From contig CANGUG010000004.1 in NCBI GenBank assembly GCA_947457075.1, positions 1 to 64,000 on the forward strand: a stretch of 64,000 nucleotides of DNA, read 5' to 3'. The translations under genes were made by a program, and so were the position numbers. The DNA comes from Bacteroidota bacterium (GTDB lineage Bacteria > Bacteroidota > Bacteroidia > Chitinophagales > Chitinophagaceae). A model generated the notes under the pieces. That model was not told the origin of the DNA and searched no databases. It saw nothing but the letters and a program-made list of their open reading frames with translations. Shown piece by piece: positions 27,423-36,059 of the stretch (its first letter is position 1; each line of letters starts with the position of its first letter).

Positions 27423-27516
27423 ACTGCAAAGATACTTGATACAATTTGTTTCCATTTATTTCTTTTTTGTAGGGTCAAAAAAACGCTTTACATTCATTCT
27501 CTAAAAAAAAGACAAA

Positions 27517-27909
27517 ATGAAAAAATTGATATTATCCTTAGTGGTAGTGCTTGGTTTTATGACGGCGGTTAATGCCCAGTCAAATCCTTTGAAGGATTAT
27601 TTAGGCAAATATGTATTTGCAGCGGGTAGCCCAATTGCCGAGGCAATGGTTGAAGTGGAAGATACTACTTTGAAAGTATCAAGTCCAATGGGCAGCTTTA
27701 TGCTAGAAAAGAAAGGGATGGATACATTTTATTTAGCGGCTTATGATGCTTTTGTTATTTTTAAAAGGTCAGCTTCTAAAAATGTTGAATCCGTTTCGAT
27801 ATCAGTTCAAGGTATGGAGCTTGTAGGTACAAAAGAAGGGGCTTCTTTAGTTGGAATCAAAGAAGAAGAATTTCAGCATGAAATTTGGGCGGAGAAAGTA
27901 GAGCACTAG
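27517..27909 (+). CDS. Small secreted protein of unknown function
   Basis: A 130-aa protein with a clear Sec signal peptide (MKKLILSLVVVLGFMTAVNAQ). The mature part (DYLGKYVFAAGSPIAEAMVEVEDTTLKV...) looks like one small beta-rich domain, loosely reminiscent of the DUF3471-type domain found at the end of secreted beta-lactamase-like proteins, but I would not assign it. It stands alone between rlmN (divergent) and hisS (convergent), and ends 14 bp before the hisS stop. Confidence 0.7.
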   Translation: MKKLILSLVVVLGFMTAVNAQSNPLKDYLGKYVFAAGSPIAEAMVEVEDTTLKVSSPMGSFMLEKKGMDTFYLAAYDAFVIFKRSASKNVESVSISVQGMELVGTKEGASLVGIKEEEFQHEIWAEKVEH

Positions 27910-27916
27910 TGTACTT

Positions 27917-27930
27917 TTTTTAGCTAAAAA
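27917..27930. terminator. Weak AT-only palindrome in convergent gap
   Basis: TTTTTAGCTAAAAA is a perfect 14-bp palindrome at the junction of the small secreted gene (+) and hisS (-), overlapping the hisS stop codon. It may serve as a weak bidirectional terminator; the lack of G/C pairs makes this tentative. Confidence 0.3.
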
Positions 27931-29291
27931 GGATAAGTCAACAAATCCTTAAAGGGCAGATTGATTTGTTTTCCTGTAGCTAAATTTTTTATAGTACACT
28001 CTTGTTTGTTAACTTCTTCGGTACCAATAATCACAATATTGGGGATTCCTTTTTTCTCTGCATATTTAAATTGCTTGTCAAATTTGCTCTTTTCAGGGTA
28101 CATTTCACAAGCAATTTTTTTGGCCCTTAACGTCATCATTTGTCCATAAGCGACTTGAGCTTCTGCTTCACCTAAGTTAAAAAATAAAACCTGTGTGGTA
28201 TGATCAACGCTTGTAGGGAAAAGATTTTTTTCTTCCATCACATCATAAATTCGATCCACTCCAAAGCTAATACCCACGCCAGGTATATTTGGTACACCAA
28301 ATAAACTAGTTAAGTCGTTATATCGTCCGCCGCCGCCAATACTGCCCATTTGCGCATCTATTGCTTTCACTTCAAATATCAATCCTGTATAATAATTTAA
28401 ACCTCTAGCTAAAGTAAAATCAGCCACTAAATGTTGATCCATTCCGGTTGATTGATGATAGGATAAAACATAGTTCAATTCTTCAATGCCCTTTTTCCCG
28501 TTTTCATTTTCACCCAATAAATTTGCGAGTGCATTTATTTTTTCTGTATTGGTTCCACTAATGTTTAAATAGCGCTCTACTAATTGCTGTTGTGCATCAT
28601 TAAAGCCTTTATTGTTTAATTCCTCTTTTACTTTTTCCCAACCTATTTTGTCAAGCTTGTCAATGGCAATGGTCAAATCAATTAACTTATCCTCCCCACC
28701 ACAAACCTGAGCCAATCCCAATAAAATTTTTCGGTTATTTATTTTTATTTCTACTGGCAATTTTAATTGTTCAAATGCTTTTATATATACTGCAATCAAA
28801 TCTACTTCGTTAAGTAAACTATCACTTCCCACTACATCGGCATCACATTGGTAAAATTCACGGTATCTTCCTTTTTGAGGACGGTCGGCTCTCCATACGG
28901 GTTGGATTTGATAACGTTTAAATGGAAAGGTCAATTGACCGTGGTTCATGGCTACATAGCGGGCAAAAGGAATCGTTAAATCATACCTCAAAGCCCTTTC
29001 GGTAATAGCGGTACTGTTTTTCCCTGCCAATACCTTGTCGAATCCCTCCTGAATGGAGGCCTTTTTTTGTGGATTGTCTAATCCGTTGTTTAAAATTTTA
29101 AAAATCAATTTGTCGCCTTCCTCCCCATATTTTCCCATAAGGGTCTCTACATTCTCCATGGCAGGTGTTTCCAATGGCTGAAATCCATAAGTTTCAAATA
29201 CGTAACGTATTGTTTGGAAGATAAATTGACGTTTTTGAACCGTACTTGCATTAAAATCTCTTGTGCCCTGTGGAATGGAAGGTTTGCTCAT
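27924..29291 (-). CDS. hisS: Histidine-tRNA ligase HisS
   Basis: A class II aminoacyl-tRNA synthetase that charges tRNA-His. Seen in order: N-terminal PQGTRDF, motif 2 region RYDLTIPFARYVAMN and the QIQPVWRADRPQKGRYREFYQ segment, the histidine-specific GLNYYTGLIFE, motif 3 GGGGRYNDL...GISFGVDRI, and a C-terminal anticodon-binding domain (about 365-455). Length of 455 aa is the form usual in Bacteroidota. Confidence 0.97.
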   Translation of the reverse strand: MSKPSIPQGTRDFNASTVQKRQFIFQTIRYVFETYGFQPLETPAMENVETLMGKYGEEGDKLIFKILNNGLDNPQKKASIQEGFDKVLAGKNSTAITERALRYDLTIPFARYVAMNHGQLTFPFKRYQIQPVWRADRPQKGRYREFYQCDADVVGSDSLLNEVDLIAVYIKAFEQLKLPVEIKINNRKILLGLAQVCGGEDKLIDLTIAIDKLDKIGWEKVKEELNNKGFNDAQQQLVERYLNISGTNTEKINALANLLGENENGKKGIEELNYVLSYHQSTGMDQHLVADFTLARGLNYYTGLIFEVKAIDAQMGSIGGGGRYNDLTSLFGVPNIPGVGISFGVDRIYDVMEEKNLFPTSVDHTTQVLFFNLGEAEAQVAYGQMMTLRAKKIACEMYPEKSKFDKQFKYAEKKGIPNIVIIGTEEVNKQECTIKNLATGKQINLPFKDLLTYPF

Positions 29292-29372
29292 TGTTTCGAA
29301 TTTGACCGTAAAGATAAATTTTTAAATTCATCCTATATAATTGATTAATTTGCTCTTCAAATTACTTAATTC

Positions 29373-29612
29373 ATGTCCGATTTTAACCCCAAAAGAGAAA
29401 GGTCTGAAAAAACCTATCGAATTTTCAGAAGTATTTATGATTTTACGATGGCTGCACTCATTTTAGGCTGCGGAATTGTCATGTTTGGTGCCAAATATTT
29501 TCATTTGGATCAGGTCATTAATTTAGACAATGAGTGGCGCATTATTTTTGGATGTATGTGTCTTGCCTACGGAGGGTTTAGATTGTATAGAGGGTTTCAA
29601 AAAGATTATTAG
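29373..29612 (+). CDS. Small two-helix membrane protein
   Basis: A 79-aa protein with two predicted membrane segments (about 26-44 and 56-70), a basic N-terminus (MSDFNPKRERSEKTYR) and a basic C-terminus (RLYRGFQKDY). No known motif. It lies 36 bp upstream of the PstS-like lipoprotein gene on the same strand and is probably co-transcribed with it; similar small proteins often sit before this lipoprotein in Bacteroidota. Confidence 0.7.
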   Translation: MSDFNPKRERSEKTYRIFRSIYDFTMAALILGCGIVMFGAKYFHLDQVINLDNEWRIIFGCMCLAYGGFRLYRGFQKDY

Positions 29613-29648
29613 TAAACCGGTTTCATTTTTATTTTCAAATTTTATTGT

Positions 29649-30551
29649 ATGCATCATAAAATTGGGTTATTTATTTTTTCTATTTTCTTATTTGCATGTT
29701 CTACTACTAATATGAATACACCCCAGGATACAGTTAATTCAGGGACTATTCGTATTGCAGCAGATGAGAGTTTTAAGCCTTTTTTGGACGAACAAATAAA
29801 AGTGTTCAAATCCAGTAATCCTAAAGCAAATTTCATTGTATCCTATAAGTCTGAAATTGAGTGTTTAAAGGACTTTACGTCCGATTCAACGAGAATGATA
29901 TTTATTACAAGAGGATTGGATAAGCGAGAAGAAGCTTCCTTAAAAAATCATTTAGGTTTTTCACCCACATTTGGCATTTTAGCCTACAATGCTATTGCCA
30001 TATTGGTGCATAAGGATGCCAAAGACTCCTTATTTACAATGAAAGATTTATCAGAACGATTAGTCGGCAACAATCCACAAACTGTGGTCATGGATGGCAA
30101 TAATTTAACAGGGGTGGTGCGCTTTTTAAAAGACAGTTTAGTGAAGCAGCAGGCTTTTGGAAAAAACGTAGTTTCTACCAATGGAAGTGCGGAAGTGATT
30201 GAATATATAAAAACACATCCCGAAGCCATTGGATTTGTGGCCATGAATTGGATTGGGGACAGTTATGATCCAAAACAAGTACAAGACAGAAAATTAGTCA
30301 AAACGGCCCTTCTTGAATGTACCTTATGTACCGAAAAGGGTTTGTATGCTAAACCCTCTCAGGCAACCATTAGCAGGGGGGAATATTCCTTATCCCTGCC
30401 TATTTACTTCCATTTAAAGGAAAATGCACCCGGTTTAGGCTCAGGATTACTCAATTTTATGAGCTTAGAACGAGGTCAATTGCTATTTAAGCGCTCTTTT
30501 CTGGTACCTGCCAAAATGAGCTTTCAAAAACGCAATAGTATGATTAATTAG
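29649..30551 (+). CDS. PstS-like periplasmic substrate-binding lipoprotein
   Basis: A 300-aa lipoprotein: signal peptide with lipobox FLFAC (Cys at about 17), then a type II periplasmic-binding-protein fold (GTIRIAADESFKPFLDEQIKVF; IGFVAMNWIGD near 195-205) of the PstS superfamily. The phosphate-binding SGT loop of true PstS is not preserved: the equivalent segment reads DGNNLTGVVRF. No pstCAB genes are present. In Bacteroidota this lipoprotein usually goes with an ExbB-ExbD-TonB operon and a TPR protein, so a role in envelope energisation or sensing is as likely as phosphate uptake. Confidence 0.8.
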   Translation: MHHKIGLFIFSIFLFACSTTNMNTPQDTVNSGTIRIAADESFKPFLDEQIKVFKSSNPKANFIVSYKSEIECLKDFTSDSTRMIFITRGLDKREEASLKNHLGFSPTFGILAYNAIAILVHKDAKDSLFTMKDLSERLVGNNPQTVVMDGNNLTGVVRFLKDSLVKQQAFGKNVVSTNGSAEVIEYIKTHPEAIGFVAMNWIGDSYDPKQVQDRKLVKTALLECTLCTEKGLYAKPSQATISRGEYSLSLPIYFHLKENAPGLGSGLLNFMSLERGQLLFKRSFLVPAKMSFQKRNSMIN

Positions 30552-30709
30552 ACAGCCGGATTAACTAACAAATTTTAGTTCTTTTGAGGAAATTAAAATA
30601 TAATTCTTCCAAAAAAATTAATAATTTTAGCATTCTCAATTATCGACTGAAGGTTTTATCTTTTTTGAGAGGTGAATGCAGTTATTTTATAAAAAATAAA
30701 AAACACGTG

Positions 30710-32473
30710 ATGAGAAAATTGGCTTTTTTAATGTTGGGTATCACTTTAATGGTGACAGGCTTAAATGCACAAGTAGGAAATCCTTCTATTGCAGAAGGTA
30801 TTAAACTCTTGAATTACGAGAAAAATAAATCAGCACTTGATTTTTTTAAAGCTGCATCAGATAAAAATCCTGCTGATTCCGAAACTGCTTTCTGGTATGG
30901 ACAGGCTTTATTAGCCCAAAACTATAATGGGGTACCAACTCCTGAATATATTCAAAAAGCGAAAGCGCTTTATCAGCAAGGTTTACAAGCAAAAGGAAGC
31001 GATGCTTGGTTGTTGATAGGAATGGCCCATATCCAATATTTAGAAGGAGGGGATGATGGTCAAATTAAAAATAATTTAGAGCTAGCCATAACTTCTTCAA
31101 AAGTTGAAAAGGGTAAAAATAAAGGAAAGAACAATCCTGAAATCATCAATGCCATTGCACGTATTTTTGCTGAATTGCCCATGAATATTGGCGATCACAA
31201 TTACGCCATTGACAAAGCAAAGGAAGTTATTTCTGCCTATGAAGGACAGCCTATCAATCCCAATTTATATATGAACCTTGGTATTAATTACTTAAAACTA
31301 GGGGGAGAAAAAGGAGGAGAAGCAGTAAGTGCTTTTTCAAAAGCAATTGACGCTGATGCGAATAACGCCTATGCTTATTACAGAATTGGTAAGGTATATC
31401 AAAGTCAAAGTAATAAGGATGTTTTTGAAGAAAATTACAGCAGGGCCATTTCTATTGATCCAGCTATAGCCCCTGTATATGTTTCTTTGTATAATTTTTA
31501 TGCATCCATTGACACAACAATTGCTAGGAAAAACTTGGATTTGTTTATCAAGAACGCAGATAAAGACCCTGCTTTCGAATATTTATATGCCGATTATTTA
31601 TTTCAGGTAGCACAGTATGACGCTTCATTGGAAAAGGCATTGAATTTAAAAAATACCATTGGTATTGAAACTTACCCACGTATCGCCGTTTTATTAGCGT
31701 ATAATTACGACCGTAAAGGTGATTCTATCAATGCCAAAAATTATATTGAGCAATTTGTCAATAATGCCCCAGCTGATAAGGTATTACCACAGGACTATGA
31801 TTTGGCGGTGAAAGTGATGTCTAAATTCCCTGGGGCACAAAATTCAGTAGCGGCTATTTTAGAAAAAGCAATTGTTGCTAGCGCATCCAATAAGAAAAGT
31901 TGCCTTAAATTTTACAAATTAGGTTATGAAATGTTTGAAAAATCTAATATGTATAATGATGCTTATAATTGGTTTGCAAGATATGCAGCCCTCAATGGCA
32001 TTAAAGACGAGTTCTATTACTTTAAAACAGGAAGTTTTGCTTTAAATGCTAAAAATGGTTTGGCGGCAGATTCTGCGGCCAACGGCTATATCGCTGCCTT
32101 CCCAGATAAGTCAAGAGGGTATGTATTTAAAATTAAGGCTGCCATGATGCTTGACTCAGCCAATACAAGTGGGCTATTGATTCAGGCATTGACCATGAAT
32201 ACACAGTTTTTGTTGAAAGATGCGATCACAAATAAGCAGAAATTGATAGACAATTATGGCCAAATGTTGGTTTATTATAATGAAGTAAAAAATTATGACG
32301 AGGCAGTTGTAATGTGCGATAAAATTCTAGAATTAGCACCTGGTGACGCTAACATGTTAAAGTATAGAGAGCAATTTGCAAAAAATGCAGCGTTGATGAA
32401 GAATAACGCTAATAAAGCTGGAGCTAAGCCAGCTTCCAACACACCACCAAATACACCTCCTAAGAGCAATTAA
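30710..32473 (+). CDS. Secreted tetratricopeptide repeat protein
   Basis: A periplasmic or outer-membrane-associated protein of 587 aa with a Sec signal (MRKLAFLMLGITLMVTGLNAQ). TPR-like helical pairs run through most of the mature chain, clearest at about 30-70 (NYEKNKSALDFFKAASDKNP), 185-250 (PNLYMNLGINYLKLGG, NAYAYYRIGKVYQ) and 525-560 (VYYNEVKNYDEAVVMCDKILELAPGD). The tail is Ala/Pro/Asn-rich. ATG 30710 is chosen because it sits exactly at the signal peptide; the 42-codon open extension upstream is not signal-like. It follows the PstS-like gene and is closed by a strong terminator. Confidence 0.88.
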   Translation: MRKLAFLMLGITLMVTGLNAQVGNPSIAEGIKLLNYEKNKSALDFFKAASDKNPADSETAFWYGQALLAQNYNGVPTPEYIQKAKALYQQGLQAKGSDAWLLIGMAHIQYLEGGDDGQIKNNLELAITSSKVEKGKNKGKNNPEIINAIARIFAELPMNIGDHNYAIDKAKEVISAYEGQPINPNLYMNLGINYLKLGGEKGGEAVSAFSKAIDADANNAYAYYRIGKVYQSQSNKDVFEENYSRAISIDPAIAPVYVSLYNFYASIDTTIARKNLDLFIKNADKDPAFEYLYADYLFQVAQYDASLEKALNLKNTIGIETYPRIAVLLAYNYDRKGDSINAKNYIEQFVNNAPADKVLPQDYDLAVKVMSKFPGAQNSVAAILEKAIVASASNKKSCLKFYKLGYEMFEKSNMYNDAYNWFARYAALNGIKDEFYYFKTGSFALNAKNGLAADSAANGYIAAFPDKSRGYVFKIKAAMMLDSANTSGLLIQALTMNTQFLLKDAITNKQKLIDNYGQMLVYYNEVKNYDEAVVMCDKILELAPGDANMLKYREQFAKNAALMKNNANKAGAKPASNTPPNTPPKSN

Positions 32474-32499
32474 CTTTATCCGGAAAATATTTAAAAAAA

Positions 32500-32523
32500 A
32501 CTCCCCATTTATGGGGAGTTTTT
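32500..32523 (+). terminator. Intrinsic terminator after the TPR gene
   Basis: A 9-bp perfect stem (ACTCCCCAT at 32500-32508 with ATGGGGAGT at 32511-32519), a two-base loop and a TTTTT run, with an A-run on the 5' side. It separates the PstS/TPR unit from the nuo operon. Confidence 0.88.
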
Positions 32524-32573
32524 CGTGCTAGGTGCTATCCTTTGTGTATTTTTGCGAAATCTAAAACAAGGGT

Positions 32574-32975
32574 ATGAATTTGATGCAATTAATAGGCGCT
32601 GCAAATGAAGTAAATAATGCTGCCAATTACCTTCCTATTGCCTTGCAAATACTATTTGCTGGTGGTTTTGTAGCGTTCATGATTTTGGTTTCTAGCTTAC
32701 TTGGACCAAAGCGTAAAACAGACGACAAGTTAGCCACTTTCACTAGTGGAATTCCTACGCACGGAGACGCAAGATCTCCAATGGCGATTAAATATTTTTT
32801 AATTGCTATTCTATTTGTTTTGTTTGATGTGGAAGTAATTTTCTTTTATCCATATGCAGTGAATTTTAAAAGTTTAGGATGGGGTGGTTTAGGAGAAGTT
32901 ATTTTATTTGTTTCATTTTTCTTAGTTGGTTTTATATACATCATTAAGAAAGGTGCATTAAAATGGGAAGATTAA
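32574..32975 (+). CDS. nuoA: NADH-quinone oxidoreductase subunit A
   Basis: This is a small membrane subunit of respiratory complex I, placed at the junction with the peripheral arm. Three membrane segments are seen (about 20-40, 75-95, 102-122), with the conserved GPKRKTD loop, the SGIPTHGDARSPMAIKYFLIAI segment split over the cytoplasmic loop, and FDVEVIFFYPYA on the second helix. First gene of a 14-gene operon; a TATTTTTG element 19 bp before the ATG may be its -7 box. Confidence 0.95.
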   Translation: MNLMQLIGAANEVNNAANYLPIALQILFAGGFVAFMILVSSLLGPKRKTDDKLATFTSGIPTHGDARSPMAIKYFLIAILFVLFDVEVIFFYPYAVNFKSLGWGGLGEVILFVSFFLVGFIYIIKKGALKWED

Positions 32976-33002
32976 TATTTTTTAAAAATACAAAGCATAC
33001 AT

Positions 33003-33590
33003 ATGCGTCCAGTTAGATTTAACATTCATCCAAAAGAAGCAGAAATTGCAGATGCAATTTCAATGGCACCTGCACCAGATGGTATAGGAGGAGAAGGATT
33101 TTTTGCAACACAATTAAGTTCGGTGGTAGGACTTGCACGAAAAAATTCATTATGGCCATTGCCTTTTGCCACTTCTTGTTGTGGTATTGAATTCATGGCA
33201 ACCATGGCATCCCATTATGACCTTTCTCGTTTTGGTTCAGAGCGTGTTGGGTTCTCTCCACGCCAGTGTGATTTATTAATGGTGATGGGAACAATCGCAA
33301 AAAAAATGGCACCTGTATTACGTCAAGTGTATTTGCAAATGGCAGAGCCACGCTGGGTAATAGCTGTTGGAGCATGTGCTTCTAGTGGTGGAATATTTGA
33401 TACGTATAGTGTTTTACAAGGGATAGACCAAGTGATTCCTGTGGACGTTTATGTTCCCGGATGTCCTCCAAGACCAGAAGCCATTATTGATGGATTTATG
33501 AAAATCCAAGATTTAGTTGGTCAAGAAAGTATTCGTCGTAGAAATAGCGATCAATACAAAGATTTACTAAACAGCTATGGTATCCAATAA
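33003..33590 (+). CDS. nuoB: NADH-quinone oxidoreductase subunit B
   Basis: This peripheral-arm subunit carries the terminal 4Fe-4S cluster N2, which passes electrons to quinone. Cluster ligands are visible in the tandem cysteines of [10 protein letters not shown], then [11 protein letters not shown] and [13 protein letters not shown]. 195 aa, typical length. Confidence 0.97.
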   Translation: MRPVRFNIHPKEAEIADAISMAPAPDGIGGEGFFATQLSSVVGLARKNSLWPLPFATSCCGIEFMATMASHYDLSRFGSERVGFSPRQCDLLMVMGTIAKKMAPVLRQVYLQMAEPRWVIAVGACASSGGIFDTYSVLQGIDQVIPVDVYVPGCPPRPEAIIDGFMKIQDLVGQESIRRRNSDQYKDLLNSYGIQ

Positions 33591-33612
33591 AATAAAAAAC
33601 TAGTTCAATAAT

Positions 33613-34113
33613 ATGTCTTTAACATATACAACGATACAAGAAAAATTGGAAGAGAAATTTGGCGAACAGGTTTCTTTGTTTTCAACTGACTCAGGAATAC
33701 TTTCTTTCGAATCGCCTGCTGCACAAAATTTAAAAGTAATGCAATTTCTGTTTGATGAATTGGGCTTTACTTTTTTAACTGATTTGTGTGGTGTAAATTA
33801 TCCTGATCAAAAAGACGCCGAGTTAGTAGTTGTTTATCACTTACATAATTTTGTAGATAATATTCGTTTGCGTTATTCGGTTGCAGTACCTGTTGCTCAA
33901 CCCGATGTTTTTACAGCAACAAAATTATTTGAAAGTGCTAACTGGATGGAGCGTGAAACCTATGATTTTTTTGGAATTAATTTTATAGGTCATCCAAATT
34001 TGAAACGTATTTTGAATGTAGATGAAATGGATTATTTTCCTCTAAGAAAAGAATTCCCATTAGAGGATCAAACAAGAATTGATAAAGACGACGAAATGTT
34101 TGGAAGAGGGTAA
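33613..34113 (+). CDS. nuoC: NADH-quinone oxidoreductase subunit C
   Basis: This is the 30-kDa subunit of the peripheral arm. Signature: ANWMERETYDFFGINFIGHPNLKRIL around residues 115-141, split by the family pattern E-R-E-x-x-D-x-x-G, followed by RKEFPLEDQ. It is a separate gene from nuoD, unlike the nuoCD fusion of enterobacteria. 166 aa. Confidence 0.95.
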   Translation: MSLTYTTIQEKLEEKFGEQVSLFSTDSGILSFESPAAQNLKVMQFLFDELGFTFLTDLCGVNYPDQKDAELVVVYHLHNFVDNIRLRYSVAVPVAQPDVFTATKLFESANWMERETYDFFGINFIGHPNLKRILNVDEMDYFPLRKEFPLEDQTRIDKDDEMFGRG

Positions 34114-34152
34114 TTGAAATTTTAAAATTAGCTAAGCGTAACAAAGCATACT

Positions 34153-35379
34153 ATGGAAGCACATCACAATATAGTTTTACCAGAGGGTTCAATTGAAAAA
34201 ACCACTACTACCCTTAATTTAGGGCCTACGCATCCTGCTACGCACGGGGTATTTCAAAATATCATGGAAATTGATGGAGAGCGAGTAGTGTCAACAGAAC
34301 AATCGGTAGGGTTCATTCATCGTGCATTTGAAAAATTAGCAGAACGAAGAAATTTATACCAAATCACACCAATTACTGATCGTTTAAATTATTGTAGCAG
34401 CCCTATTAATAATATGGGTTGGCATATTACCTGCGAAAGATTTTTAAAAGTTGAAACACCTAAACGTGTTGATTATTTAAGAATCATAATCATGGAATTG
34501 GCTAGAATCTCTGATCACTTAATTTGTAACTCCATTGTGGGTGTGGATACGGGGGCATACACTGGCTTTTTGTATGTGATGCAATACAGAGAATTAATTT
34601 ATGAAATATATGAAGAGGTATGCGGGTCCCGCCTTACTACAAATATTGGTCGTATTGGCGGCTTTGAAAGGAATTTCACCAATACAGCGTTTACGAAGCT
34701 CGAGAAATTTTTAAATGAATATCCAAAGGTTTTACAAGAGTTTGAAAACCTATTTACACGTAACCGTATTTTCATGGAGCGTACACAAGGTACAGGAGGC
34801 ATTAGTGCAGCTAGAGCCATGAATTATGGATTTACGGGTCCTAACCTGCGCGCTGCAGGGGTGGATTATGATGTACGCGTTGCGCATCCTTATAGTAGTT
34901 ACCAGGACCTTGATTTTAGCATTCCAGTAGGAACCACAGGTGATAACTATGATCGTTTCTTAGTGCGTAATGCAGAAATGTGGCAGAGTATTTCCATTAT
35001 CAAGCAGGCTTACGAAAAAGTACAATCTTTTAAAGGAACCGAAGCAGAAATATTCCATGCAGATGTACCTGAATATTATCTGCCTAAGAAAGAAGATGTA
35101 TATAATAATATGGAGGCATTAATTTGGCACTTCAAAATTATTATGGGTGAAATAGATTTACCTAAAGGACAAATTTACAGTGCTGTGGAAGGGGGTAATG
35201 GTGAATTAGGATTTTATTTAGTAAGTGATGGGGGTCGTACTCCATTCCGTTTGCATTTCCGTCGTCCTTGTTTCATTTATTATCAAGCCTATCCTGAATT
35301 AATTACGGGCGGGATGTTAAGTGATGCGGTGGTGACCATGAGTAGTTTGAATTTGATTGCCGGTGAATTAGATGCGTAG
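34153..35379 (+). CDS. nuoD: NADH-quinone oxidoreductase subunit D
   Basis: This 49-kDa subunit forms the quinone-binding pocket with NuoB and NuoH. Conserved parts: LNLGPTHPATHGVF near the N-terminus, GFIHRAFEKLAE, the RIGGFERNF segment, and the C-terminal EGGNGELGFYLVSDGGRTP with SLNLIAGELDA, the usual Asp-rich end. 408 aa. A 134-bp gap separates it from nuoE, the longest inside the operon. Confidence 0.97.
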   Translation: MEAHHNIVLPEGSIEKTTTTLNLGPTHPATHGVFQNIMEIDGERVVSTEQSVGFIHRAFEKLAERRNLYQITPITDRLNYCSSPINNMGWHITCERFLKVETPKRVDYLRIIIMELARISDHLICNSIVGVDTGAYTGFLYVMQYRELIYEIYEEVCGSRLTTNIGRIGGFERNFTNTAFTKLEKFLNEYPKVLQEFENLFTRNRIFMERTQGTGGISAARAMNYGFTGPNLRAAGVDYDVRVAHPYSSYQDLDFSIPVGTTGDNYDRFLVRNAEMWQSISIIKQAYEKVQSFKGTEAEIFHADVPEYYLPKKEDVYNNMEALIWHFKIIMGEIDLPKGQIYSAVEGGNGELGFYLVSDGGRTPFRLHFRRPCFIYYQAYPELITGGMLSDAVVTMSSLNLIAGELDA

Positions 35380-35513
35380 CATTTAAATTGCTTAGCGATT
35401 TGTGGGTAATTGAATTGCTTTGACAATGAGATTGATGATGAAAGAATAGGGTTCAATTAATGGAGTAAAGTGTTTGAATTGAAAAGAATTATAGAAAAAA
35501 GAAAGTTTTAAAT
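35380..35513 (+). other. Long spacer inside nuo operon (nuoD-nuoE)
   Basis: 134 bp without a credible gene. It contains several TTGAATTG/GAATTG-like repeats and a purine-rich stretch just before nuoE. No terminator hairpin is evident. It could hold an internal promoter for nuoE onwards or an RNA processing site; this is inference. Confidence 0.4.
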
Positions 35514-36017
35514 ATGGCTACTACTTTTAATGATACACAAATGACCGAGTTTAAACGCTTGGTAGCTCGTTATCCAGAAGGAAAACAAAAAAGTGCATTG
35601 CTGCCTGCCTTGCATTTAGCACAAGACAGCTTTGGCGGGTGGTTATCTACTGAAACTTTGGACTATGTTGCAAGCTTATTGCAAATTGAACCAATTGAAG
35701 TTTATGAAGTGGCTACTTTTTATAGCATGTATAATTTAAAGCCAGTAGGTAAGTTTGTTTTTGAAGTTTGTCAAACGGGTCCATGTATGGTAAGCGGTTC
35801 AGACAATATCATTGATTATATTAAAAAAACATTGGACATTAAGCCAGGCGAAACAACCAAGGATGGGATGTTTACTTTAAAACTTGTAGAATGTTTAGGG
35901 GCATGTGGATATGCACCTATGATGCAGGTGGGTAAAATTTATAAAGAACATTTGACGAAAGAAAAAGTGGATAGCATTATTGCGGAATATCGTGCACAAG
36001 CTGCAGCCAACAATTAA
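35514..36017 (+). CDS. nuoE: NADH-quinone oxidoreductase subunit E
   Basis: A thioredoxin-like 2Fe-2S subunit (cluster N1a) of the NADH dehydrogenase module. Ligands lie in CQTGPC (about 91-96) and CLGACGYAP (about 127-131), the family C-x4-C...C-x3-C arrangement. Preceded by the helical domain with EVATFYSMY. 167 aa. Confidence 0.96.
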   Translation: MATTFNDTQMTEFKRLVARYPEGKQKSALLPALHLAQDSFGGWLSTETLDYVASLLQIEPIEVYEVATFYSMYNLKPVGKFVFEVCQTGPCMVSGSDNIIDYIKKTLDIKPGETTKDGMFTLKLVECLGACGYAPMMQVGKIYKEHLTKEKVDSIIAEYRAQAAANN

Positions 36018-36059
36018 TGCAAACAAAAATTAAGTAAGACCTGAATTAAATATATTAAA

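Noticed and set aside
29649..30551. Calling the lipoprotein a true phosphate-binding PstS
   Set aside because: No pstCAB genes nearby and the phosphate-binding SGT loop is not preserved.
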